This document shows, one piece after another, positions 1-7,423 of a DNA stretch of 36,949 bases; position 1 is the stretch's first letter, and each line of letters begins with the position of its first letter. Location of the stretch: positions 1-36,949 of the forward strand of contig JAFSVI010000158.1 of the NCBI GenBank assembly GCA_017445145.1. The letters are read 5' to 3'. The translations under genes were made by a program, and so were the position numbers. This DNA is from Bacteroidaceae bacterium. Its GTDB lineage: Bacteria; Bacteroidota; Bacteroidia; Bacteroidales; Bacteroidaceae. Below the pieces are notes generated by a model that worked only from the letters and a program-made list of their open reading frames with translations, had not been told where the DNA came from and made no database searches.

Positions 1-1
1 A

Positions 2-625
2 CCCGGAAAGAGCCGTCTGGACCGCGTGCTGAGCATCTTCGACCAGAGCAACGGCGAGGGGCGCAACAAGCGCGTGTTTAGCATCGACGACAGCCTCTAC
101 ACAGGCGACGACGACATGGAACATATACTTCAGCGCCTGGCAATGGCTGCCGGCGATGCCCAGATGCGCCAGCAAATGAACATTGAGGAGGAGTTCATCT
201 CGGCCATAGAAAGACGCGACACAGAGATCCTGCACCGCGACTACGAGCTGGCAAAAAAGAATGTGCTCATCAACGAGCAACAATCCAGGATCGACGAGCA
301 ACGCTCACAAATCGACGAGCAACAATCACAAATCGACGAGCAACAATCACAAATCGACGAGCAACGCTCACAGCTCGATGAGCAGCGCTCACAAATCGAT
401 GAGCAGCGCTCACAAATCGACGAGCAACGCTCACAAATCGACGAGCAACGCTCACAAATCGACGAGCAACGCTCACAAATCGACGAGCAGAAAAGCATGT
501 TAGCAAAGAAAGATGAGTCACTAAAGAAATCTATACTGATGCTACATGCAGCTAAACTGTCAGCCGAGGCCATTGCCACCAACCTTGACATGAGTCCTGA
601 TGAGGTAAGACGACTGATGGAATAG
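2..625 (+). CDS. C-terminal part of Rpn/PD-(D/E)XK-type nuclease transposase (5' end outside window)
   Basis: The reading frame is open to the window edge, so this is a gene fragment lacking its N-terminus; the GTG at 26 is probably not the true start. The visible part has the layout of the C-terminal half of Bacteroidetes Rpn-like/PD-(D/E)XK putative transposases: a segment with RVLSIFDQ, then NKRVFSIDDSLYTGDDDMEH, a helical stretch, a long heptad-repeat coiled coil (ten units of S-Q-I-D-E-Q-R type) and a short terminal helix ending SPDEVRRLME. In such proteins the nuclease core lies in the missing N-terminal half and the C-terminus often carries repetitive Q/E-rich coiled coil. Catalytic residues cannot be checked. 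Family assignment rests on recognition of these C-terminal features and is moderately sure; the coiled coil itself is certain. Confidence 0.6.
   Translation, partial: PGKSRLDRVLSIFDQSNGEGRNKRVFSIDDSLYTGDDDMEHILQRLAMAAGDAQMRQQMNIEEEFISAIERRDTEILHRDYELAKKNVLINEQQSRIDEQRSQIDEQQSQIDEQQSQIDEQRSQLDEQRSQIDEQRSQIDEQRSQIDEQRSQIDEQRSQIDEQKSMLAKKDESLKKSILMLHAAKLSAEAIATNLDMSPDEVRRLME
284..493 (+). repeat. Ten tandem 21-bp repeats encoding a heptad coiled coil
   Basis: Ten consecutive 21-bp units, each encoding one heptad of the form S-Q-I-D-E-Q-R/Q, start at 284, 305, 326, 347, 368, 389, 410, 431, 452 and 473. The first unit has R for Q, the fifth L for I and the last K for R. Several late units are identical at the DNA level (tcacaaatcgacgagcaacgc without its final base is a 20-mer common to them). 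The unit length keeps the reading frame, so gain or loss of units would only change coiled-coil length. Confidence 0.93.
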
Positions 626-997
626 AATCCTAACACTCCATTTATGCAGGCCACGCTTTCGTAATCCTGCCATCATCGCAATGTAGGACGCGGTATTATA
701 TCTTTATATCGAAGAATGGTTTTCGGCGTGCAAGCCAAACTGTGTTCTCCAAGATGATGAGGCATCGGCTCTCTCCTGCTTACATTGCTGTGTGGGATGA
801 GCCAAAGCCAAACTGGTAGCCAAACTGGTAGCCAAATTATTGCCTAAATTTAGTTAAATAAGCGGGATGATGGCATTGCATTCGTTGAAAAAGCGTATCT
901 TTGCCAACAGATTGCGGAGAATGCACGTGCGTGTAAGCGACCACGCTTTCGGGCAAGAGCCGTTAACGACAACTACTAACATCCAACATCCAGAATC
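626..997. other. 372-bp intergenic region
   Basis: No convincing gene is seen. It holds a perfect 12-bp tandem duplication (aaactggtagcc at 810-821 and 822-833, followed by a degenerate third copy), an 11-bp direct repeat (ccacgctttcg near 650 and near 941), and the promoter of the nitroreductase gene at its right end. The left part may be remnant sequence behind the mobile-element-like gene. Confidence 0.5.
876..903 (+). promoter_or_regulatory. Bacteroidetes-type promoter of the nitroreductase-ridA pair
   Basis: A TATCTTTG box (896-903) matches the Bacteroidetes sigma-ABfr -7 consensus TAnnTTTG, with a TTG at 876-878 as a possible -33 element 17 nt upstream. Transcription would start near 910, leaving a leader of about 90 nt before the ATG at 998. 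Confidence 0.65.
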
Positions 998-1621
998 ATG
1001 AGAAAGAGTATCGCATTGTGCGCAGCCCTGTCGCTGCTCACATTAGTCAGTTGCAGCAGCAATAGCAACTCCGCCCAGACCACATTGTCCCCGTCGTTCG
1101 ACGAAGTGATAGCCTCCCGCCGCAGCGTGCGCAGCTACGACGCTTCGAAGAAGATTTCCGAGGAGGAGGTGCGCGAGCTACTGCTCTCCACGCAGGAGGC
1201 TCCGTCATGGGCCAACCAGCAACCCTCAAAATACTATGTCGCCATCAGCGCAGAAAAGGTGGCTGCCGTCCAGGACCTGGTAGGCAGCAACAAGGACCGC
1301 ATCAAGGACGCCCCCGTGCTGATTGTCTCGACGTTCGAGCGCGGCAAGTCGGGCTTTTTCCACGGCAACGCGAGCAACGAGGTGGGCGATGGCTGGGGAG
1401 CCTACGACAATGGGTTGAGCAACGGCTATCTCATCTTGAAAGCCCGTGCCATGGGGTTTGACACGCTTATTATGGGCATGCGCGATGCCGATGCCTTGCG
1501 CGACCTTTTCAGCATCCCTGCTGAGGAAACCATAATGGCCGTCATCGCCCTTGGCTACAGGAGCGGCGAGCCCAAGCGTCCCGAGCACAGGTCGCTGGAC
1601 GAGATTGTGAAATTCTTCTAA
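998..1621 (+). CDS. Nitroreductase family lipoprotein
   Basis: A 207-residue protein of the nitroreductase fold (FMN-dependent NAD(P)H oxidoreductases). The SRRSVRSYD segment after the signal peptide is the usual start of the fold and binds the FMN phosphate; EAPSWANQQPSKYYV and the C-terminal GFDTLIMGM...IMAVIALGYRSGEP complete it. The N-terminus is a lipoprotein signal peptide with a lipobox LVSC at residues 16-19, so the enzyme should be membrane-anchored and periplasmic, odd for a family that is mostly cytoplasmic. The sequence after the Cys (SSNSNSAQ) lacks the acidic surface-export signal of Bacteroidetes. It lies 21 bp upstream of a RidA gene and probably shares its mRNA. Substrate unknown. 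Fold sure, location fairly sure. Confidence 0.85.
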   Translation: MRKSIALCAALSLLTLVSCSSNSNSAQTTLSPSFDEVIASRRSVRSYDASKKISEEEVRELLLSTQEAPSWANQQPSKYYVAISAEKVAAVQDLVGSNKDRIKDAPVLIVSTFERGKSGFFHGNASNEVGDGWGAYDNGLSNGYLILKARAMGFDTLIMGMRDADALRDLFSIPAEETIMAVIALGYRSGEPKRPEHRSLDEIVKFF

Positions 1622-1642
1622 ACAGCATCCCCACCTACAGCC

Positions 1643-2056
1643 ATGAAACAAAGCATCAGCACCACGGCAGCCCCGGCAGCCATCGGCCCCTACAGCCAAG
1701 CCATACGTGTGGACAACCTTGTGTTCACCTCCGGACAGATTCCCATCGACCCTGCCACAGGCACCATTGTCCCTGATGGCATCAAGGCGCAGACACGCCA
1801 GTCGCTGACCAACGTAGAGAATGTGCTCAAGGCAGCCGGGCTTACTCTGGGCGACGTTGTCAAGACCACAGTGTATTTGGCGGACATGGCCGACTTCGCC
1901 GACATGAACAGCGTCTATGCCGAGTTCTTCGGCCAAGGCCAAGACGTATCGGACGAGGCCGGAACACCCCCCTTCCCTGCCCGCTCGGCCGTTGCGGTGA
2001 AAGCCCTGCCCAAGGGAGCATTGGTTGAGATTGAAGCCATAGCCGCCAAGGACTGA
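1643..2056 (+). CDS. ridA: RidA family enamine/imine deaminase
   Basis: A 137-residue protein of the YjgF/YER057c/UK114 (RidA) family, trimeric enzymes that hydrolyse reactive 2-aminoacrylate and related imines formed by PLP enzymes. Conserved GPYSQA (15-20), [10 protein letters not shown] (28-37), a [14 protein letters not shown]-type segment, PARSAV (112-117) with Arg114 in the place of the carboxylate-binding Arg of E. coli RidA, and VEIEAIA near the end. It is about 10 residues longer than usual because of an extra segment (about 98-110, [12 protein letters not shown]) just before that Arg. No signal peptide, so cytoplasmic, unlike its lipoprotein neighbour upstream. Ends 14 bp from the convergent sprT-like gene. 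Confidence 0.92.
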   Translation: MKQSISTTAAPAAIGPYSQAIRVDNLVFTSGQIPIDPATGTIVPDGIKAQTRQSLTNVENVLKAAGLTLGDVVKTTVYLADMADFADMNSVYAEFFGQGQDVSDEAGTPPFPARSAVAVKALPKGALVEIEAIAAKD

Positions 2057-2070
2057 GTGAGGCCCATGTG

Positions 2071-2757
2071 CTACTGGTGCCGCTTTAAGGAGCGGCCGTC
2101 GCACCCCATCTTCTCGGCTCCTTCCAGTTCGCGCTCAATGATTTCGGGGTCGAGGAAATGCACCTTCAGCGCCGATGAATTGGGAAAGCGGTTGAAGAAC
2201 ACGTTGCAACTCATATACAGCTGCACCCGCTGCACGTCGCTGACTGCCGTGACAGCGTTGTAGTAGCGGAGGATGCTGTCCAGCACGCGTGGCAGCACCT
2301 TGATGCCTGTGCGGCCGTCGCTAAAAGTGATGACGGCGACGACATGGTAGCGACTACGTTTGTCCTGTAGTTGTTCGTGCTGCTGGGGTGTGCTTTTGTG
2401 GGAGACGGTGATGTGGCGACCGAAGCGCTTATTGATGTCGGACATTATGCTCATGAAGAGTTGCCCGTGGGTCGATGTGTCATCGAGCTGGCGGTAGCCG
2501 ATGTAATAGTGAATCATCTCATGGATGATGATGTCCTCAAGCTCGTTTTCGGGGAGGTCTATGCGCGTGTTGATGCGTAGGCGAAAGTCATAACGTTCCG
2601 TGGCATTCTTTGATGTTCTGCGCCGCTTGCACACACACTGCCCGAGGAATGTCTTGGCATCACTCAGCATGATGGGAATGCTTGGCAAGCGACTGCCGAA
2701 GATCAGAGCGTTGAACTCATCGAACTTCTGCTGTATGTAGGGAATTGTTGCTTTCAT
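2071..2757 (-). CDS. SprT-like zinc metalloprotein
   Basis: A 228-residue protein with the SprT-like domain (zincin fold, relatives of Spartan and bacterial SprT). The metal motif HEMIH is at residues 79-83, with a likely third ligand His97 in DTSTHG. The N-terminal part (KFDEFNALIFGSRLP) and the KRRRT...YDFRLRIN segment match the family layout. No signal peptide. Biological role of bacterial SprT proteins is poorly defined; DNA-protein crosslink proteolysis is known only for eukaryotic Spartan. It is the last gene of the minus-strand secA group, separated from the TerB/J-domain gene by 179 bp containing hairpins, so it may be transcribed separately. Confidence 0.85.
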   Translation of the reverse strand: MKATIPYIQQKFDEFNALIFGSRLPSIPIMLSDAKTFLGQCVCKRRRTSKNATERYDFRLRINTRIDLPENELEDIIIHEMIHYYIGYRQLDDTSTHGQLFMSIMSDINKRFGRHITVSHKSTPQQHEQLQDKRSRYHVVAVITFSDGRTGIKVLPRVLDSILRYYNAVTAVSDVQRVQLYMSCNVFFNRFPNSSALKVHFLDPEIIERELEGAEKMGCDGRSLKRHQ

Positions 2758-2798
2758 CTGCGGTTATGCTCGTTGGGAGTAGAGAGATGAGATATGGC

Positions 2799-2835
2799 CA
2801 CGGCCTCCCCGCCACGAGCTGGCGTGGAGGCCGTG
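2799..2835. terminator. Hairpin between the TerB/J-domain gene and the sprT-like gene
   Basis: Arms cacggcctcc (2799-2808) and ggaggccgtg (2826-2835), one mismatch, then an inner 5-bp stem cgcca/tggcg (2810-2814 with 2820-2824) around a 5-nt loop. It is GC-rich and strong. On the minus strand it is followed by a pyrimidine-rich stretch (TATCTCATCTCTCT) rather than a clean U-tract, so termination is plausible but unproven. Confidence 0.45.
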
Positions 2836-2886
2836 TGTATGTGCGCTCAATCACAGGCGTTGTTCATTCAGCATTGACGATGCGAC

Positions 2887-2943
2887 ACTCTGAAGATTGT
2901 TGGCCAGAGGTGAGATGGCGTTGCTGGCCAAAGGCTTCAGAGT
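2887..2943. repeat. Two-part inverted repeat over the stop codon of the TerB/J-domain gene
   Basis: Outer arms actctgaag (2887-2895) and cttcagagt (2935-2943), inner arms ttggccag (2900-2907) and ctggccaa (2924-2931), separated by small internal loops (4 and 3 nt) and a 16-nt apical loop. The stop codon at 2937-2939 lies in one arm. No U-tract follows on either strand; it may protect or attenuate the minus-strand transcript. Confidence 0.45.
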
Positions 2944-3788
2944 CCGCGCGATTTGTATATTATGTCGCGCGCCTCATTGATTTGCTGCATCTTCTTCTCG
3001 GCGGCAGCCCGCACATCGTCACCCAGCGACGCCACACGGTCGGGGTGGTGCTTGACGGCCATGCGCTTGTAGGCTGCACGCACCTCGCTGTCGGAGGCAT
3101 CGGGACTCACTTCGAGCACGGCGTAGGCATCGGCCAGCGTGGTGCTGCCCAGATTGAGCATCGAATTGAGTTCGGCCTCGGAGAGTCCGAGTTCGATGGC
3201 AATCTCGCGCAGGGCGTTGATTTCCTGCGTTACCACGCTGCCATCGGCCTTTGCCAGCATGGCCAGCAGGCTCAGGATCTGCAGTCGCTCGGCCTGGGGC
3301 ACATAGTCGCGCAGCTGGTGGCAGCACTCTATGATGGTGCGGCGGTATGAGCCAGGGCTTGCGGCATCCTCTATCTTCTGCCGCTGGAGCAGCCGTAACA
3401 CGATTTGCTCGCCCTGGGCCACGGCCACATCACCGAAGTTGACGCGCAGAAACTGGCGCATGGCCTCCATCTCGCTGTGCATGACGCGCCCATCGGCGCG
3501 GATGACATAGCTGGCCAATGTGAGCAGCGAAAAAAGGAAGCCGTTGCGTGCGCCCTCGTCGGGTTCGGTGTGCGGAAGGCTGTTACCGCCGCGGCGGCCT
3601 CCGTTGCCGCTAATGGTGTCATAGACGCTCTCGCTGTATGCTTCGCCGTTGTAGTCGCCCTTGACGGGTTCTATGCCTGTGTCGATGACGGTGTCGATGA
3701 GCGAGCCCATGACGAAGCCCGCCAGCGCTCCTATAGGACCGCCGGAAAGCAGTCCGAGGAAGCCTCCTATCCATTTCACTCGTGCCAT
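2937..3788 (-). CDS. TerB-domain protein with C-terminal J-domain (DjlA-like)
   Basis: A 283-residue protein. The N-terminus (residues 5-35, GGFLGLLSGGPIGALAGFVMG) is a glycine-rich hydrophobic stretch like that of DjlA, which could associate with the membrane. The middle (about 85-200) is TerB-like, with DGRVMHSEMEAMRQFL and a second copy-like stretch AKADGSVVTQEINALREIA. The C-terminus (about 218-283) is a J-domain, with HPD at 248-250, which in J-proteins triggers DnaK ATP hydrolysis. It starts 22 bp after the end of secA on the same strand, suggesting co-transcription and a possible link between a DnaK co-chaperone and preproteins. Function beyond co-chaperone is not known. Confidence 0.87.
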   Translation of the reverse strand: MARVKWIGGFLGLLSGGPIGALAGFVMGSLIDTVIDTGIEPVKGDYNGEAYSESVYDTISGNGGRRGGNSLPHTEPDEGARNGFLFSLLTLASYVIRADGRVMHSEMEAMRQFLRVNFGDVAVAQGEQIVLRLLQRQKIEDAASPGSYRRTIIECCHQLRDYVPQAERLQILSLLAMLAKADGSVVTQEINALREIAIELGLSEAELNSMLNLGSTTLADAYAVLEVSPDASDSEVRAAYKRMAVKHHPDRVASLGDDVRAAAEKKMQQINEARDIIYKSRGL

Positions 3789-3810
3789 ATCTCAGGTATG
3801 AAGTTTCGTC

Positions 3811-6800
3811 CTACAAGTCGCGTCCATGGCAATTCTTGAACTTCTTGCCGCTGCCACAGGGGCATGGGTCATTGCGGCCAGGAAGCTTCTCGGCTGTGAA
3901 CGGTGTGCGTGGTTGCGGGCCTCGTGTGTCATAGGCCGCTGCAGCCTGCTGCGCTGGGTCGTTGAGGTTGGCGGGAGCGGCCTCTGCGCGATTACGCGCT
4001 GCACCCGATGCTGCCGCGTATGGTGGCTGACCGGGACGGGCGGGATATGGTGGCTGACCGGGGCGGGCAGGCTGTGCAGGGCGGGCGGCGTAGGATGGTT
4101 GTGAGTAGCGTGGTGCCTCAGTGGTGCGGCTGGCGGTGTACTGTGCGCGCTGCATGGCCTCGGCGCGTGCGCGGCGACGTGCCTCCTGCTCGGCTGCGCG
4201 CTGCTGTGCGTCGTCGGGAGCCTGTGTCTGCTGTTCTGGCACACGCCCGCGCATGAGGATGCTGATGGTCTGGTTGTTGATGTTGTTCACCATCTTGTCG
4301 AAGAGCTGCACGCTCTCGAGCTTGTAGATGAGCAGCGGGTCCTTCTGCTCGTAGCTGGCGTTCTGTGCGCTATGCTTGAGCTCGTCCTGCTGGCGCAGGT
4401 TCTCCTTCCAAGCCTCATCGATGACGTGGAGCATGATAGCCTTCTCAAAGGCGGTGACGATGGCGCGTCCCTCGGTCTCGCATGTGCGCTTGAGGCTCAC
4501 GCCGCCAATGTTATACACACGCTTGCCGTCGAGGATGGGCACCATGACGGGTCGCTCGGCCCACTCCTGTCCATGCTCGCCCTCGTAGATGGGTTTGAAC
4601 ACCTTATATGCCTCTGAGGCGATAAGTTCGCTCTTCTGCTTGAAGCGTTCGAGAGCGGCGTCGTATGCCTTGACGACGAGGTCGTCGCGTTTCATCTGCG
4701 CAAGGTCTGCCTCGGTGAATGGGATGTCCATGGCGAAAACGGTGATGAACTGTTCCTTCATCTGCGAGTAGTCGGCACAGTTCTCGATGATGCTGATGAC
4801 ACGGTCGCCAATCATGTCGGCGATGTCCATGCCCAGACGCTCGCCCATGAGTGCGTGGCGGCGCTTCTCATATACGGCTGTGCGCTGCTTGTTCATCACG
4901 TCGTCATACTCGAGCAGGCGCTTGCGCACGCCGAAGTGGTTTTCCTCCACCTTCTTCTGTGCGCGCTCAATGCTGTTGTTGATCATCGGGTGTTCAATCA
5001 TCTCACCCTCCTCGAAGCCCATGCGGTCCATGACCTTGGCAATGCGCTCGGAGGCGAAGAGGCGCATGAGCTTATCCTCGAGCGAAACAAAGAACACGGA
5101 GCTGCCCGGGTCGCCCTGACGTCCGGAACGTCCGCGCAACTGGCGATCGACGCGGCGGCTCTCGTGGCGCTCAGTGCCTATGATGGCCAGTCCTCCGGCT
5201 GCCTTCACCTCTGGCGACAGCTTGATGTCGGTGCCTCGACCAGCCATGTTGGTGGCAATTGTGACGGCTCCGAGACCATTGGTGCTCTGTCCGGCCAGTG
5301 CGACGATGTCGGCCTCCTTTTGGTGGAGCTTGGCGTTGAGCACCTGATGTGGTATCTTGCGCAGCGAGAGCATGCGCGACAGCAATTCGCTGATTTCCAC
5401 GCTGGTCGTACCAACGAGGGTTGGGCGTCCCGACTCGCGCATACGCTGAATCTCGTCAATCACGGCATTATACTTCTCGCGCTGTGTCTTATACACGCGG
5501 TCGTTCATGTCCTTGCGGATGACGGGGCGGTTGGTGGGAATCTCCACGACGTCGAGCTTGTAGATGTCCCAGAACTCACCGGCCTCGGTGACGGCGGTGC
5601 CCGTCATGCCGGCAAGCTTGTGGTACATGCGGAAGTAGTTCTGCAGGGTGATGGTGGCAAAGGTCTGCGTGGCAGCCTGCACCTTCACGTGCTCCTTGGC
5701 CTCGACGGCCTGATGCAGCCCGTCGCTCCAGCGGCGTCCTTCCATGACGCGCCCCGTCTGCTCATCGACAATCTTCACTTCGCCATCGACGATGATGTAT
5801 TCCTCGTTGAGATTGAACATGGCGTATGCCTTGAGCAGCTGCTGTATGGTGTGGACACGCTCGCTCTTGACGGCGAAGTCGCTGAAGAGTTCGTCCTTTT
5901 TCTGCACGCGCTCCTCGTCGGTCAGGTCCTTGTCGGCTTCGAGCTGCGACATCTGCCCCACAATGTCGGGCAGGATGAAGAGGTTGTCGTCGCCCGTCTG
6001 CTGTGCCAGCCAGGCGTTGCCCTTGTCGGTAAGGTCGGCCGAGTTCATCTTCTCCTCGATGACGAAGTAGAGCGGCTCCACAGCCTCTGGCATGCGCTTG
6101 TTGTTGTTCTCCATGTATATCTCCTCCGTGGCGAGCATGCCGCTCTTGATGCCGGGTTCGGAGAGATACTTGATGAGGGGTTTGTTCTTGGGCAGTGCCT
6201 TGTATGAACGGAAGAGCGAGAGGAATCCGGCCTCTGTCTTGGCCTTGTCGTTCTCGGCCTGTCCCTCGGCGATGAGCTTCTTGGCCTCGGCCAAGTATTG
6301 TGTGGCGAGCTGCTTCTGCACTCCGACGAGCTTCTCCACGAGGGGCTGGTACTGTTCGAACATCTGGTCGTCGCCCTTGGGCACAGGACCGGAGATGATG
6401 AGCGGCGTGCGCGCGTCGTCGATGAGCACTGAATCGACCTCATCGACGATGGCGTAGTTGTGCATGCGCTGCACGAGGTCCTCGGGCGAGGTGGCCATGT
6501 TGTCGCGAAGATAGTCGAAGCCGAACTCGTTGTTCGTGCCGAAGGTGATGTCAGCCTGATAGGCTTTTCGCCTGGCCTCGCTGTTGGGCTGATGCTTGTC
6601 GATGCAATCGACGCTCAACCCATGGAACATGTAGAGCGGCCCCATCCATTCGGAGTCACGCTTGGCGAGGTAGTCGTTGACAGTGACGACATGCACTCCA
6701 TTGCCCGTCAATGCATTGAGGAACACTGGCAGCGTGGCCACGAGGGTCTTGCCCTCGCCGGTGGCCATCTCCGCAATCTTGCCTTGATGCAGCACCGTGC

Positions 6801-7335
6801 CGCCAAAGAGCTGCACGTCGTAATGCACCATGTTCCATGTCATCTCGTTGCCGCCAGCCACCCAGTGGTTGTGCCACACAGCTTTGTCGCCATCGATGCT
6901 CACAAAGTCGTGGCGTGCGGCCAGCTCGCGGTCGAAGTCGGTTGCCGTGACCACCACGTCGGCGTTGTTGGCCAGACGCTCGGCTGTGCTCTTGACGATG
7001 GCAAACGCCACGGGGCGTATGCTGTCGAGCACCTTTTCATACTCCTCGAGCACATCTTTCTCGAGCTTGTCAATCTTGTCGAAGATGGGTTTGCGCTGTT
7101 CGATGGGCGTGGCTTCAATCTTAGCCTTCAGCTCATCGATTTGCTGGCGCAGCGGCCGACCGGCCTCGCGCACCTGGGCTTGCAGCTCCTTGGTGCGTGC
7201 GCGCAGCTCGTCGTTGTTCAGCGCCTGTATTTCGGGATAGACCGCGAGCACCTCGTTCACCAGTGGCTGTATGGCCTTCATATCGCGGTCGCTCTTGTTG
7301 CCAAAGAGCTTGCGCATCAGTTCAAAGAAATTCAC
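3811..7335 (-). CDS. secA: Preprotein translocase ATPase SecA
   Basis: The 1174-residue motor that drives unfolded preproteins through SecYEG. Walker A ATGEGKT is at 191-197, roughly 85 residues later than in E. coli, owing to the charged helical insertion (about 55-140) typical of Bacteroidetes SecA. Also visible: [20 protein letters not shown] (DEAD-like box and following region), the PPXD and helicase domain 2 with GRGTDIKL and [16 protein letters not shown]. The C-terminal tail holds a Pro/Arg/Tyr/Gln-rich linker with a PARPGQPPY-type repeat, then a SEC-C zinc motif ([14 protein letters not shown]). The start [12 protein letters not shown] fits the family N-terminus. No clear -7 box was found in the 88 bp upstream, so it is likely co-transcribed from the DUF4105 gene promoter. 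Confidence 0.98.
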   Translation of the reverse strand: MNFFELMRKLFGNKSDRDMKAIQPLVNEVLAVYPEIQALNNDELRARTKELQAQVREAGRPLRQQIDELKAKIEATPIEQRKPIFDKIDKLEKDVLEEYEKVLDSIRPVAFAIVKSTAERLANNADVVVTATDFDRELAARHDFVSIDGDKAVWHNHWVAGGNEMTWNMVHYDVQLFGGTVLHQGKIAEMATGEGKTLVATLPVFLNALTGNGVHVVTVNDYLAKRDSEWMGPLYMFHGLSVDCIDKHQPNSEARRKAYQADITFGTNNEFGFDYLRDNMATSPEDLVQRMHNYAIVDEVDSVLIDDARTPLIISGPVPKGDDQMFEQYQPLVEKLVGVQKQLATQYLAEAKKLIAEGQAENDKAKTEAGFLSLFRSYKALPKNKPLIKYLSEPGIKSGMLATEEIYMENNNKRMPEAVEPLYFVIEEKMNSADLTDKGNAWLAQQTGDDNLFILPDIVGQMSQLEADKDLTDEERVQKKDELFSDFAVKSERVHTIQQLLKAYAMFNLNEEYIIVDGEVKIVDEQTGRVMEGRRWSDGLHQAVEAKEHVKVQAATQTFATITLQNYFRMYHKLAGMTGTAVTEAGEFWDIYKLDVVEIPTNRPVIRKDMNDRVYKTQREKYNAVIDEIQRMRESGRPTLVGTTSVEISELLSRMLSLRKIPHQVLNAKLHQKEADIVALAGQSTNGLGAVTIATNMAGRGTDIKLSPEVKAAGGLAIIGTERHESRRVDRQLRGRSGRQGDPGSSVFFVSLEDKLMRLFASERIAKVMDRMGFEEGEMIEHPMINNSIERAQKKVEENHFGVRKRLLEYDDVMNKQRTAVYEKRRHALMGERLGMDIADMIGDRVISIIENCADYSQMKEQFITVFAMDIPFTEADLAQMKRDDLVVKAYDAALERFKQKSELIASEAYKVFKPIYEGEHGQEWAERPVMVPILDGKRVYNIGGVSLKRTCETEGRAIVTAFEKAIMLHVIDEAWKENLRQQDELKHSAQNASYEQKDPLLIYKLESVQLFDKMVNNINNQTISILMRGRVPEQQTQAPDDAQQRAAEQEARRRARAEAMQRAQYTASRTTEAPRYSQPSYAARPAQPARPGQPPYPARPGQPPYAAASGAARNRAEAAPANLNDPAQQAAAAYDTRGPQPRTPFTAEKLPGRNDPCPCGSGKKFKNCHGRDL

Positions 7336-7423
7336 TGTTATAATCTTTTTGTGGAGTTTTATTATTTACTGTTGATTGTTATTAGCGCGCGGGATTGGGG
7401 CGGATGGTGCGCGCCATGGGGGA

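Noticed and set aside
284-493. Possible CRISPR array
   Set aside because: Units are directly tandem without spacers, and the period is a coding heptad.
241-654. Cys-rich repetitive frame antisense to the 21-bp repeats
   Set aside because: A by-product of the repeats; Ser/Cys pattern has no known family and the sense frame is protein-like.
2745-3350. 201-codon plus-strand frame opposite the TerB/J-domain gene
   Set aside because: Minus-strand frame has clear TerB and HPD J-domain motifs; the plus frame has none.
4855-6207. 450-codon open frame on the plus strand opposite secA
   Set aside because: Lies entirely within the certain secA gene in antisense; its length follows from GC-rich codon bias and its composition (Leu/Val/His/Asp rich, no domain) is not protein-like.
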